Shown here: piece by piece, positions 1 to 10,652 of the stretch
How positions within the stretch are numbered: position 1 is the first letter of the stretch
How the letters are laid out: each line of letters opens with the position of its first letter
NCBI GenBank assembly: GCA_029747015.1
Contig: JAKOGI010000110.1
Span: 527,233-591,232, forward strand
Length of the DNA stretch: 64,000 bases
Direction: 5' to 3'
From: Carnegiea gigantea
Lineage: Eukaryota; Streptophyta; Magnoliopsida; Caryophyllales; Cactaceae
Notes under the pieces: generated by a model
What the model saw: only the letters and a program-made list of their open reading frames with translations
The model's database searches: none
Told to the model about the DNA's origin: nothing
Made by a program: the position numbers and the translations under genes

Positions 1-321
1 AAGACATACTCATATCACACAATAATAAGTCGTACTCGGGTTGAAATAACATAGAGAGCACATGGCAGCCTCCTTAGAACTTATGAAATTTGAAGGAAGT
101 ACATGGAAGTATACTTCTGCAAACATGTAAACCAGGCAGCATGAGATTAAACCGTCAAACTGAACAATCTAAGGACTACCAGGAGTTCTTTAAAGAAAAA
201 TATAACCTCATCTATTTGAAAAACTATTACTGATGATAATGACACAAACCAAAGGAGTACATTAGAAAATTCTCATCCCCACAAGGTCAATCACAAAGCA
301 ATGTGCTCTTGATGAGTTTAT

Positions 322-670
322 CTGGAGTTCTGATCGATCACTCTCTGTCCCTCGTACCAGCAAATGATCAACTGATGTATCAATGACCCCGTTCCACAGC
401 CTTATTGTTAGAATTCCTGCAAATAGTGCATAGACGTCCTTGCCCACAGCCAATTTTGCGCTGTATTATTTAATTGCCTTTGCATCCGAAAATACCAGCC
501 CCCGCAACAAGAATAATGATTTAGATCACTTAGCAAGTTCAAAATTAAATTCCAATTTTTCACCCTAGCTCTTGACACCTTCCATAATGCAGCATAGTTG
601 ATTCTAGTTGAAAAGTCAAGTTTTTTATACAGACCATGGTCCAGAAGTACCAACTGAGGTCTTCTAGTAC
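322..670 (-). pseudogene. ABC1-family kinase pseudogene fragment (two exons)
   Basis: Two exons of an ABC1/UbiB-type atypical kinase are visible on the minus strand. Exon 579-670 encodes LVLLDHGLYKKLDFSTR and keeps the family's LDHG segment. Exon 322 to about 500 encodes VFSDAKAIK, then a stop, then SAKLAVGKDVYALFAG and TSVDHLLVRG. The TAA at 466-468 lies where relatives have a sense codon. The donor after the second exon reads AT instead of GT (near 321). The fragment is the left copy of exons seen at 26821-27169 and its upstream exons were not included in segment A. It cannot make a kinase. Confidence 0.85.
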
Positions 671-1981
671 CTGCTGATCCACAGGGAAGATCAGAGTTGT
701 GCCTACAGAATTTTATTAACAGTGTACAAGGTAAAGCAAGTTCAGAGACTGCAAGCCAAATACCACATTATGGGGGAGGATTTTTTTTTTTAATAATGCA
801 AGTAGCCTTACAGCTACAGGAAAGAGGTTAGATCCTTCATTGGAAAAGCATCACATCACCAGCTACTCTTGAACATACACATATGAAGCATATGGCCGTT
901 TAAAGAGACGTTTCCTTAGACAATCGAGGCTCAAAGACGAAAAGATTGTCTACTATCAACTCTTTTGGCTCTATCAGAACTATAAACAATTAGTGTATGT
1001 ATGTACACATCCCTGCATAATATGTATATATAAAATAATATGAAGGGATATTATAAATAGGTGAATGTACCAACCTTCCAGCCATACAGTAGCATAGCTT
1101 ACAAGAGGTAGGATAACCGATGCCCCCCCCCCCGGCGGCCACCTTTTTTTCCTCGATAGAAACAAACAGATACAAATGCAAAGAGTAGAGACCCAATAAC
1201 AGTATTTATGCAATACACTATGTTTACCACAAAATAAACTGTACAATTTCAAAATTAACCCTATTTTAATTGCCAAAACACAAAGTATTCATGTCTTCTG
1301 ATAGAGCCTTTAATTCATTAGCAATGACGCTATTATTGTTGATGCTAGAAATGATTCATAAGGCATTCCATTCACAAGGAATGACAAGCTAACTCTAGAT
1401 TGGCTGAATATTCCAAAATCATCGGAGAAGGAATGGCATATCTAATTTTGCAGCTGCTGTACATTTGTGTGGTATTTGCAAAGTCCATCAGTTTGAAACT
1501 TGAAAAGTAGATTAAGTTTGTATAAGCAAGACATATTGCTGCATATTATTAGCACTTTTTCTTTCTCCTTTTTTTTGGGGGGGGGGGGGGGGGAGGTATT
1601 GCGGTGTGAGGTTGTTATAGTAGGATGTGCAACTATCACATGTTTTAATGGTTCTTAGGTCTGAGGATCCTAAGGATACAACAATAGTAACAATACCCAG
1701 TGTGGGCCTCATTTCAGCGGGGTCTTCTAAGGATCCAAGGTATATTCTTGTAAATTTAGTTTCGTTCGGTTTCTCATAGCCCAAAAGTCAATTTTTGGGT
1801 AATTAACTCTCAAAGCTAAATTATGAAAGTATTTACCTAATAGGACAAGTTGAGGTTGTGTTTACTTTGTGTTTGCTCACTGCTTGAGGCATCTACTTAA
1901 CATTGTAAGGTAAGACTTGGCTATTAGTAGCTGAGTACAAACAAAAATAGAAGGCAGCAGAATAATTTTTCAGTGTAGACT
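671..1981. other. Non-coding part of segment A (former kinase intron)
   Basis: No gene is visible. The stretch corresponds to intron sequence of the ABC1-type locus at 27170-32350. It holds a C tract at 1126-1137, a G tract at about 1577-1594 and short AT-rich repeats. The sequence GCGGG at 1717-1721 is the single, unduplicated version of the target site that flanks the gag-only retrotransposon in the other copy. Confidence 0.7.
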
Positions 1982-2760
1982 TCACACATCTACCCATGTG
2001 GATTTCATAGAATCATAGTTGTCATGAGAGAATCTCGCATGAATCCTAGTTCTTTTATTTTTATAAGGAAAAATATGCATAATAAATAAAAGGATCAATG
2101 GAAGGATGCTAGGAAAGATTATATACAAGCTATCCACAAAGTTGACCACATCAAAAGATGAGGAGAAAAAATTCCCCTTATTCCCCCCCCCCCAAAAAAA
2201 GGTCTTGATGAAATCATCTTTTAGGCGTTGAAGGGAAGTTTCTTTTCCCTCAAAGACCCTTCGGCTTCTTTCCCTCCAAATGCTGCAAAAAATCACATAA
2301 GGAAAAGCCAGGGCCTTCCTTTTAGCTTTCCTACCACTCCCAAGCCAAAAGATGGTTTGTAATGGAGTTAGAAGAGACCCAACACATGCCTAAGCAACTC
2401 CAAGCAAGCTCCCAAAGTGTCCTAGCAAACTGGCAATGAAACAACAAGTGATCCACCGATTCCAACTCCCCCTTGCAAATATAACATCTACTCACCAAGA
2501 TCTTTCCCCTCTTTTGCAAATTGTCACTAGTTCAAAATCTTCCCATGTGATGCCCCCCAAACCAACAAAAAGAAACCTTTAAAGGGGCCAAAAACATCCA
2601 AGTGAGCTTGTGAGGGAACCCTCCTTCCAAAAGACCATATAAAGAGGAAAATTCAAATATAGGAGCTTCAAATAATATGATTTAACCATGAAGACCCCCT
2701 TAGAATCTAAGTCCCATCTCACTATATCAAGCGGAGAGTCTCCTAGGTTTTATATCATCT
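1982..2760 (-). mobile_element. LINE remnant, C-terminal reverse-transcriptase zinc-binding region
   Basis: The minus strand encodes, in broken frames, the end of a plant L1-type LINE protein. One frame has the RVT zinc-binding domain: [19 protein letters not shown], with the Cys-Cys-His-Cys spacing, at about 2410-2500. Downstream of it is [13 protein letters not shown]. Upstream frames give RWDLDSKGVFMVKSYY and HKLTWMFLAPLKVSF, typical of sequence before this domain. Stops and frameshifts separate the pieces. There is no endonuclease or polymerase domain, so it is a truncated fossil. The same fossil is at 32354-33120. Confidence 0.75.
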
Positions 2761-3091
2761 GTTTCTACTTTTAACTGCAGCCTGTAGGTATGGTTTGTTT
2801 CCACGCTTATCAATATCATCAACCATCTTCTTGCAAATGCCTCCAAACACCTCAAATTTCAGTCACCATATTCTGTCACACACCCCTACAAATCAGATTC
2901 ACACAGCATCAAGAGTAAAGACAGCACTTAATCCAGAAAATTGGTACAACGTTGTCCTGTTATTTAGCTTTTTACAATTTTATGATACCACTTGGAATTC
3001 CATAGGCATCCACCACAAATTTTGAAAATTTCTATATACAACCATTCTTAGCAAAGGCCTTTTCATCATGCTCGAGCCATGGATATCTCTA

Positions 3092-3905
3092 GGGGTGCAG
3101 CTTAGCCAAGCCGGCTCACGCCTTTTGGCTTGCCAATCGTGATTCATGGCCAGCCTTAGCTGAGCCAAGCCAAAACCTTATAAATTGGCGTTCGGTTGCT
3201 TGTCAAGCTAAACGAGCTGAGCATAATGAGCCAAGCAAAGACAGCATAACAAGCTCCCACAAGCGTTTTTAAGAAACAACAATTAGGGTTTCAATAGTTA
3301 AAAACTTTTATATTACTTTGGCCGATAACCACTATTCATGTCATAACAATGGAGTGTCAGCTTCTACCTCTCCTTTTTTCATCCCCTCTCTTTAAAAATT
3401 TAGACGTTTCTTCTGCTCACATCATTATGTAAAGTCAAAGCTAGAGTAGTCGCATCAGTCATTCACTCATACGCAAGCCTGTAACCGCAACTTTATTACC
3501 CATTTGGTTGATGCTAGGAACCCACCACGTATCTACAATAGCACATTAAAGATTAGTTTGCTAGCCACAGATTATGTCCACCAACACTTTTGTCTTTACT
3601 TGAGACTTGAGAGCCTCCTCATACATTTGGGCCTCAAGAAGCGAGATCCATATTCAAATCTAAAAACACTTATATCCAAGCCTCAAATAAGTCAAACTTA
3701 TGCTCGAAGCCTTAAAATATTCAAGCTTAGGCTTGTGTTTTGGACAAATCTTGGACAAGCCAGCCCTAGACTCAAGACTTGGGTGAGTCCAGCTCAGGCT
3801 TTACTTTGCCGAGCTCGGCAAGCCATGAGCAGAGCCCGAGCCTAAATGCAAGCTGTCGATCCAAGCTTCGAGTTTCACAAGCTGGGCTCAGCTCGGCTCG
3901 AATAC
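3092..3905. repeat. AGCC/GAGC-rich degenerate repeat, possibly a hAT-like element
   Basis: Starting at TAGGGGTGCAGCTTAGCC, the stretch is dense in AGCCAAGCC, GAGCCGAGC and AGCTCGGCTCG words. This composition is seen in non-autonomous plant hAT elements that begin TAGGGGTG. I could not find a matching inverted end or target duplication. The ORFs over it look like composition artefacts. A near-identical copy lies at about 33460-34280. Confidence 0.35.
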
Positions 3906-4304
3906 ATCATACCTCTTCCAAAGAAGGGGGAAAACCTGCAGTGAGATTTGCGAAAGCCCAAGGGACTAAAGTCTAAATAGAGTATACCTAAAAAGACTCT
4001 GCAGGCACAAGGCTGAGTGGGCAATGACTGGAGACAGATGGAGAATAGCTTCGGTGTCTGATTGAGAAACAGAGCAACCTGATATGAGGTTAATAAAATC
4101 AGGATATAAATGAACTCACAGGTATCATAATATTTTTATGTTCTATTTTATTTCATTTTATTTTAAGAAAAGGAAGTACAGCCAGGTACATTCTGCAGCC
4201 CAAGCTAAGTGTCACCCTGCTGGTTTCATAATTTGACTCCATATGTAAAGTCATTGAAGACAGCGTTAGAGGTGCTTCCTGGAAGCTCCATCATCCCACC
4301 TTTG

Positions 4305-5000
4305 TCTCACATCTAAACATGCATTCGACGCAAAGCACAAATAGAAGAGAAGAAATACGGTCACTTGCCCCCTGCTTCCCCTCCCTTTACCCATGCTTTT
4401 AAAAGAAATTACATATCAAAATATCACAGATATTCAAAGATGGAGCTACTGAAATCCAAATGATGTCAATTGACATATCAAAAAATGATAGCTTACAGAA
4501 TGCACCTTTTTTTTTTTTCCCTTTTTTTGAGGTGGACAATGGGCATGAGCTGTCCCTATGAAAATTTTTTCGTCTGAGGGAAAAAGGGGATTTTTTTTTT
4601 CTAGGCTTTCACTACAACAATATGATATTAATTTATGAATAATAATGAATATTTGGGAATTTGGAAGACTCTACTTCGTTGAAAATTTGAGATCACTAAT
4701 ATCTCTTAGTCATAATCTGTCGGCATGGGAATTGGAATAAGATCTTAGAGCATAATTCACTCAATTGACAAAACATTAGAACTCCAGCAGCGAATCATGA
4801 TGAAACCTAGTCATGTTTTTGCAAAATTATAAAACTATGAAACAAGGGCTAGGAAACCTCAAAAGCACGACCTCTAGGACTCCAACACAAACAAGCGCGC
4901 CGTGCACTATTAAGCCATTCGCAAATTCATGTTAAGGGTTAGCTTATTTAACATGTATATTGGCTTCTATTTTTTTTCATTTCTGCCATATATAATTTTT
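4305..5000. repeat. Segment C, first copy
   Basis: From TCTCACATCTAAACATGC onward the sequence matches 48075-48731. From about 4520 it also matches 9341-9811. It begins exactly where segment A ends, sharing 7 bp with both parents. It stops within an ATTTTT run at about 4995-5000, where LTR sequence of the copia element begins. No coding sequence is visible. Confidence 0.9.
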
Positions 5001-5244
5001 TATAGGAAAGGAATGTGAATCATTTATATACACGGACAACTAATTCCTGCTGATGTCTAACAAACTCTCAACTGATGATGCTGATGTGGCATAGGGAGTA
5101 ACAAACTTGTAACAGACTCCTCAACAATTTCCAAATTGAATTCACGCAGCGTGGACGACGTTCGATATGACCATGCAAAATGGAGGCGATGTATAACAAT
5201 AGAGATGCCTGGTAATAACAGATGTTTGGGTAAAAATAATTTTT
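4995..5244. mobile_element. Orphan copia LTR tail plus its genomic flank
   Basis: Positions 4995-5126 match the last about 130 bp of the 238 bp copia LTR, ending CTCAACA. Positions 5127-5243 match the DNA immediately right of the intact element (18498-18614), including its ATTTC target duplication and the first bases of the small inverted-repeat element there. The rest of the element and the DNA left of it are missing. This is therefore a deletion derivative of a third copy of the copia-bearing locus, joined on the right to segment B at a TGAGA overlap. Confidence 0.88.
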
Positions 5245-5673
5245 TGAGAAAGGCCCAGCCTCTGAGACGAGATTGACGATGTCCCGACGGTCAGGATCGA
5301 CATCGACCCGGTTATTTTTCAAGAGGGCCCTGACGGTGCTCTCGAGGGTGTACTATTGGCTGTCGCCTTCCAGTCGACGACCACTAGAATGGGCGGAGGA
5401 TGGCTGAAGTCGATGAGTACTTTTGAGTGCCCTTGGGGCCCCTTCAGCTTCAGAATTCGACCATCAAATGAGAGAGAGAGTGTGAAGCGATCGGAATCTG
5501 GGGGTTCGGCGTAGACGGCCCGAGGGGGAGGTGGGCCCTGTCCCTATCGGCAACCATGGACCCGTAGGACGGAAGAGGGATAGCTTGTCGACAGTAAGTT
5601 CCGACTTACCTGACTTCCTCTTTCCATGTCGACTCGTTTCGAGACTTGGTTCCCCATCTTCGAGATATCTCAC
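5245..5673 (-). pseudogene. Truncated CaaX-family protein pseudogene
   Basis: On the minus strand, out-of-frame pieces match the paralogue at 42828-43377 and the intact gene at 38929-39435. A piece ending NNRVDVDPDRRDIVNLVSEA (5255-5320 region) is followed by foreign sequence at the segment joint, so the C-terminal about 45 residues and the CaaX box are lost. The upstream part shares the paralogue's frameshift near 5530. It is non-functional by truncation and frameshift. Confidence 0.75.
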
Positions 5674-5782
5674 TCTGTGTTTTCTCTCTCTTTCTCAGTG
5701 TTTTCTCTCTCTACACCAGCCTTTTTTTCTCTCTCTTGATTTCCTGGGGTTGTTGCCTTGTGAAAATGATTAGCCCTATTTA

Positions 5783-5973
5783 GGCCATGTTTTTTTCGTG
5801 GGTCAATTTTAAAATACCAACCGCAACTCATTTTAACTAACTTTAACCCACTCCCATTATTTTAACCAAGTTTAATTTATTACAAAAAAATTCAACGCAC
5901 CTCAATCTACTTTAACATATCTCAATCTACTTTTTCCTTTTACCCACCCTAATTTGGCCACGAAAACAACATA
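5783..5973. mobile_element. Small inverted-repeat element (MITE-like)
   Basis: The left end GGCCATGTTTTTTTCGTGGG and the reverse complement of the right end (ATGTTGTTTTCGTGGCCAAA) form an inverted repeat. The roughly 190 bp interior is rich in ACTTTAACC/CAACC words and has no coding capacity. The same element is at 43503-43694, and a diverged relative is at 47074-47326. Target duplications are not clear. Confidence 0.55.
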
Positions 5974-7171
5974 CCATTATAGAGCAACCTAGGGTTTCGT
6001 GTTTTAATTTTGGGTAAGAGTGCAAATTCGGCTGAGGCTACCTCAAGGGGAAGGTAAGGGACCTGAGTATTTGGACCAAAATGCCCCTTGTTCTGGCTGT
6101 TTTGTGTGCTTCACATTTCACAGGCCCTTGTTTCCGTACCCTCTCATTATTACGTCTTCCTCCCCCCCCCCTCGGGTTTTGTCAGTCAAGTTACCAAACC
6201 AAATGCGTGCACCACCATGGCGCCCTGCAATCTCACCTTTTGAATACCGTCCCTCATTTGCATTTAATTTCAAGTTTTTGTCTGACTAATTTTCCGTTTT
6301 ATTCAAACCAATCTTTGCCCCAAATGCACAGTACGTACAACGGGGTGAATGTAGCATCTAACTTGAGTAAGTTAGTAACTATCTATCGTTAATAAGGGTG
6401 TAATATTATAGCTATCTAAAAAGATGTCATTGTAAATCATGCATTAAAGCGCTTAACTATTTATGGCTGTGAACATTGTAGTAAACAAATATGCTATGAG
6501 GTTTAATGGACTAGTGGTCATCATTATATATAAACATATACGGATTATGATATTTTAGCACACTTGAGTCATGACACATGGGTATTAGATACAAATGACA
6601 TGCATGCCTAATGTAACAAATAAGGAATGATTGTTATAATTAAACATCAAATGAATATATATCTGAACTAAACAATTTTGTTGATTGATTATAACTAATT
6701 TCATTAGAAGAAAAAGACAATTCGATTTTTCATGCAAAAAATCCAACATTAAATGTTTGGCATACAATAACTCTGTTCATGTGCACATTTTCTATTCGAC
6801 TAGACGTCTAAATCAGGAAATTTAGTCATGTAAAGTTCTCTTGATTTGTTTTTAGGCTATAAGTATAATACAACAATTTTCTTCTTTTAGACTGTGAAAG
6901 TATTGTTCATAATAATGTACATTTTATTCACGGAAGATTTCTTCTGAGAAGGTAATTGAAGGGGTTGATTTTGTAAGTATAAGTGTAAAATAAGTTGTAT
7001 TATGCTTGGTTCTAGCTAGGTCCAATCTGAGTCCTATAGATCTTACTAGGTTAGATGGCATTTAAACTTAGAAATTGTTTTGCTTGGCTGTGCTGCAGCA
7101 AGGTGATTAGGGTGCTAGGAGTTTGGTGCTAATTTGCAGGACCAACACATTGCCCAGGTGTTCAGGCCTAG
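5974..7171. other. Non-coding stretch of segment B
   Basis: I see no gene here. Short ORFs on the plus strand over 6020-6390 have no recognisable domain. They are only partly conserved in frame in the other copy (43730-44110), where indels shift them. The rest is AT-rich. Confidence 0.6.
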
Positions 7172-7180
7172 ATTGCAGCT

Positions 7181-7888
7181 ACAGCTGACAATAAAATCCG
7201 TCCCCGCTTAAAACCCGCAAAATCCGCCCCAATGGGTATGAGTATGGGTATGAAATTTTTTAAAAAAATGGGTATGGGGTGGGTTTTGCTAAATGGGTAT
7301 GGGTATAGGCTCCACCCACCCCGTACCCGCCCCATACCTATGTTACTAATACCCGCCCTGTTTAAAACCCACACCCATTTAGAATTGTGGCTTGTGAAAG
7401 TTATTCACCTATTGTCTTTGACTCTTTGTAGTTTCATTTAGAATTCTAGTTGTTGTGAACTGTGAACTAAGTTTGTGGTTGGTTTGAACTTTGAACTATT
7501 TGCTATGTTTTTAGACTCTTGTCTTGTCATGGAAAATTGACGATCTTGTTTAGATTACGTATTTGGAAGCTTCTACTTGTGGATGTTCTTAGACTATCAT
7601 AGTCTTATACTCTTATGAAGATAATGTATTGTTGGAACTCGAAAGCTTAATATGGATGTGGCGTGTTTTCTTTTTTGGTTGAATATGGGTATGAAATGGG
7701 TTCGATTTTTTTATATATATGTACCCGAATTAAACCCGCAATACCCGCAATACCCGATGGTTATGGGTATGGGTATGATTTTATAATACCCTGTGGGTAT
7801 GGGTATAGATATGGGTACTGATTTTCTAAATGGATATAGGTGAGGGTACAACAAAATCTGCCCCGTACCCGCCTCATTACCAGGCCTA
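7181..7888. mobile_element. Non-autonomous hAT-like element rich in GGGTAT / ACCCG words
   Basis: The ends ACAGCTGACAATAAAA (left) and, inverted, TAGGCCTGGTAATGAG (right) are related. They are flanked by ATTGCAGCT (7172-7180) and ATTGCCGCT (7889-7897), a probable 8-9 bp target duplication with one change. The second copy keeps the duplication perfect. Interior subterminal regions are packed with ATGGGTATGGGTAT and its complement. There is no transposase. Confidence 0.6.
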
Positions 7889-9125
7889 ATTGCCGCTGTA
7901 GGGTAGCACGGATGCCCAGTACTTAATTGGCCACCTTTCATGCCTTTTGCCCTACACCCTTTTCTCCCCATTGCCCGTACAGCAATATAGAAATTTTATT
8001 TATGATTCCATTACATATATCTTGAATAATTCGTAATTTAAAATTTAATAAGCCTAGATAAATCTAAATAAAACAAACCTAGATGATAGATTTATAAAAC
8101 TGGTATTATATATATCATTGTTGTTTTTATTAGGATGTCTTGCATGCTTGTATTACACGTGTTTCTTGCATCTATTAGCTAGCCATTTTAGAAAGAATAT
8201 TTTCTAAGAAAAATTTAAACTTTTTTTGTCAAAGCACAGTCATCATTTTCATTGGCATTAATCAAATTTAATAAAATTCAAAAGAGGATCAGACATATGT
8301 ATAATGAACTTAATTTCTAAATTCGTTGCAAGTTTGACTATTTTTCTGCTTGTTGTATACATACATGTATAAACATACATAAATTTGTCTTCGTTATTTC
8401 TTTCCCTTAATTTTACAGTTTCATGTAAGGAGGAGACAGCTTAATAGCATATCCCTGGCCTATGTTAGTTAGCTCAAGTTATAAATTTTTTGAATATTGA
8501 TAGAGCTTATGTGAAGTTATGTGATTATTATGCATGACAATCACAGGACATGAGCGATGGCTTGTCCTATTATTGATTTACTGTCCATGGATGATCACAA
8601 AACTCCTTCTATTTGAAAATGCTCCGTGCGACTTGAATTGGTCCTCATTCATGCAAGTAAGATGTTGATCAAGTTCAAATCAGCTAAGATGTAAGAGATT
8701 AAAACCAAAAAAAAAAAAAAAACCCCCTTGGCTTGAGAGAGATTCTCATCAAACTAAAATAATCCCTTCCATTCACTCCCCTTTTTGTCTTCTAAAGTTG
8801 ACTTTTTAAATCAAATTAATCCAACTTTGATTACATTTCTATCAACAATAGACGTTAAAAATGTGACAGAGAGAAACTTCAAAATAGTAAAAATTTTAAA
8901 TTCAAAACAATTTACTCTAAGAGTACGGTTATTTTTTTTTTTTATTGACTAACCAAAGTCACTAGAATAAAATAAATGTCATGTGACGAATTCTTATAAT
9001 TAAGAGGCAAGCTCAAGCACACGAAATGAAATGAATATGTCATAAATAGATAGATCGACAGACAGGCGGACAAATAGATAGAGAGATAGACATATGTATA
9101 CGTATAGAGATAGAAAGAGAGAGCC
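7889..9125. other. Non-coding AT-rich stretch of segment B
   Basis: No gene or RNA is recognised. It contains an A run at about 8708-8722 and short AT repeats. It is essentially collinear with 45605-46838. Confidence 0.6.

Positions 9126-9208
<83 letters not shown>
9126..9208. repeat. (TA)n microsatellite
   Basis: About 83 bp of nearly pure TA is followed by ATAG. The orthologous tract in segment B's other copy (46840-46869) is only about 30 bp. Tyr-Ile-rich ORFs over it are artefacts. Confidence 0.97.
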
Positions 9209-9211
<3 letters not shown>

Positions 9212-9340
9212 TGGACAAATAGATACATTACATCCATACTGACAAAACCCACAAATTACCTGCTAATATGCTATGATGGAAACCTCCCAGACATACCTGC
9301 CGAAAGGTGTTGAATTTCAGGCCTCAATCTGCCTTATGAA

Positions 9341-9811
9341 TTTTTTTGAGGTGGACAATGGGCATGAGCTGTCCCTATGAAAGTTTTTTCGTTTGAGGGA
9401 AAAAGGGGATTTTTTTTTCTAGGCTTTCACTACAACAATATGATATTGATTTATGAATAATAATGAATATTTGGGAATTTGGAAGACTCTACTTCATTGA
9501 AAATTTGAGATCACTAATATCTCTTAGTCATAATCTGTCGGCATGGGAATTGGAATAAGATCTTAGAGCATAATTCACTCAATTGACAAAACATTAGAAC
9601 TCCAGCAGCGAATCATGACGAAACCTAGTCATGTTTTTGCAAAATTATAAAACTATGAAACAAGGGCTAGGAAACCTCAAACGCACGACCTCTAGGACTC
9701 CAACACAAACAAGCGCGCCGTGCACTATTAAGCCATTCGCAAATTCAATTAAGGGTTAGCTTATTTAACATGTATATTGGCTTCTATTTTTTTTCATTTC
9801 TGCCATATATA
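9341..9811. repeat. Segment C, second copy (5'-shortened)
   Basis: It starts at TTTTTTTGAGGTGG and matches 4525-5000 and 48260-48731. The roughly 200 bp that precede this part in the other two copies are missing, because segment B is joined directly. There is no coding content. Confidence 0.9.
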
Positions 9812-9874
9812 ATTTTTTTTTTTTTTAGAGGGGTGTCGAGTGATACCATTGATACCATGCTGGTTTCGCCACTG
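9812..9874 (-). mobile_element. Single surviving end of a hAT element
   Basis: GAGGGGTGTCG through CGCCACTG is the inverted counterpart of the left end of the complete hAT-like element at 47643-47988. The similarity includes the T run that matches that element's A run. Only about 60 bp remain. The same remnant is at 48732-48790. Confidence 0.6.
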
Positions 9875-10393
9875 ATTTTGTGAACAATGGAATCAAAAAA
9901 GGTCATACAGCAGTAGCAGTGTTTACATAAAATGCTTCTATTTTGTGATTAATAGGTTTTTATTTTGTGAACAAGAGGTTATTGTTTACAAAAACAATAA
10001 GTTTTGGTTTTTGTGAACAATAAAATGACCTTTGCGAATTAGGTTAACGTTTTGGAAACAATAAACCCTTTTTCATTGATAATTCTGTTTAGCATATCTT
10101 TTAATGATTTTTAATTATTGGTATATGTGGCTTATATATATCTAATACCTTTTATTGACCAATTAGACATTTTTGGAGAACAATAGAAAATTAACCGTTA
10201 ATGAATAATAGTAATAATATGTACGTTAAACACTTTCATTAATGATTCCACCTAGTATTTTGATTTGATTTAATGAAGTTCCCTCACTTTATAACTCCAT
10301 AAAAATAAAAACAAAAACAAAAACAAAAACCTCCATTTCTATTCTCTAACTCGTGCAAGGGTTCTGTACTAATTCAGACTTATGGGACTTGCT
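9875..10393. other. Non-coding flank left of the copia element
   Basis: This is AT-rich sequence with repeated GTGAACAA words and an (AAAAAC)n tract at about 10303-10331, which is longer in the other copy (49217-49252). No gene is seen. It matches 48791-49315. Confidence 0.6.
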
Positions 10394-10398
10394 ATTTC

Positions 10399-10636
10399 TG
10401 TAAAATGTGAGATTATCAAAAATCGAAGCAAACACAGAGAAGAGAAGAACTGGGAGGTGAGCTTTTTAGCTCCATCCTCTATATGTTCATTATTTGAAAA
10501 GCGGTATTTTTACAGGAAAGGAATGTGAATCATTTATATACACGGACAACTAATTCCTGCTGATGTCTAACAAACTCTCAACTGATGATGCTGATGTGGC
10601 ATAGAGAGTTACAAACTTGTAACAGACTCCTCAACA
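10399..10636 (-). repeat. Copia 3' LTR
   Basis: It spans TGTAAAATGTGAG through CTCCTCAACA. It is bounded on the left by target duplication ATTTC and on the right by a C-rich stretch, TCCCCCCCTCAAGGCG, which on the element strand is the polypurine tract. Confidence 0.95.
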
Positions 10637-10652
10637 TCCCCCCCTCAAGGCG
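10637..10652 (-). other. Copia polypurine tract
   Basis: On the element strand this reads CGCCTTGAGGGGGGGA and abuts the 3' LTR. Such tracts prime plus-strand DNA synthesis during reverse transcription. Confidence 0.8.

Larger units (their letters stand above)
1..4311. repeat. Segmental duplication A, left copy
   Basis: Position 1 onward matches 26498 onward almost base for base (roughly 97% by eye), through to 34686. The right copy differs mainly by a retrotransposon at 28216-32080, absent here. The segment carries two exons of an ABC1-kinase pseudogene, a LINE remnant and an AGCC-rich repeat. It is cut by the window edge on the left. On the right it ends at a shared TCTCACA (4305-4311), where sequence of segment C begins. 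Confidence 0.95.
5245..9338. repeat. Segmental duplication B, left copy
   Basis: This matches 42960-46999 with only small differences, including a longer TA tract here. It contains the truncated CaaX-family pseudogene, two small inverted-repeat elements and non-coding DNA. On the right it ends at GCCTTATG and passes directly into segment C. The other copy has a further 1.26 kb between B and the corresponding part of C. Confidence 0.93.

Noticed and set aside
6020..6392. Plus-strand ORFs in segment B (and 43730-44110)
   Set aside because: The frames are broken by indels between the two copies and no domain is visible.
9000..9252. Tyr-Ile-rich ORFs on the minus strand, and similar ones at 40305-40800
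   Set aside because: They are pure translations of TA microsatellites.
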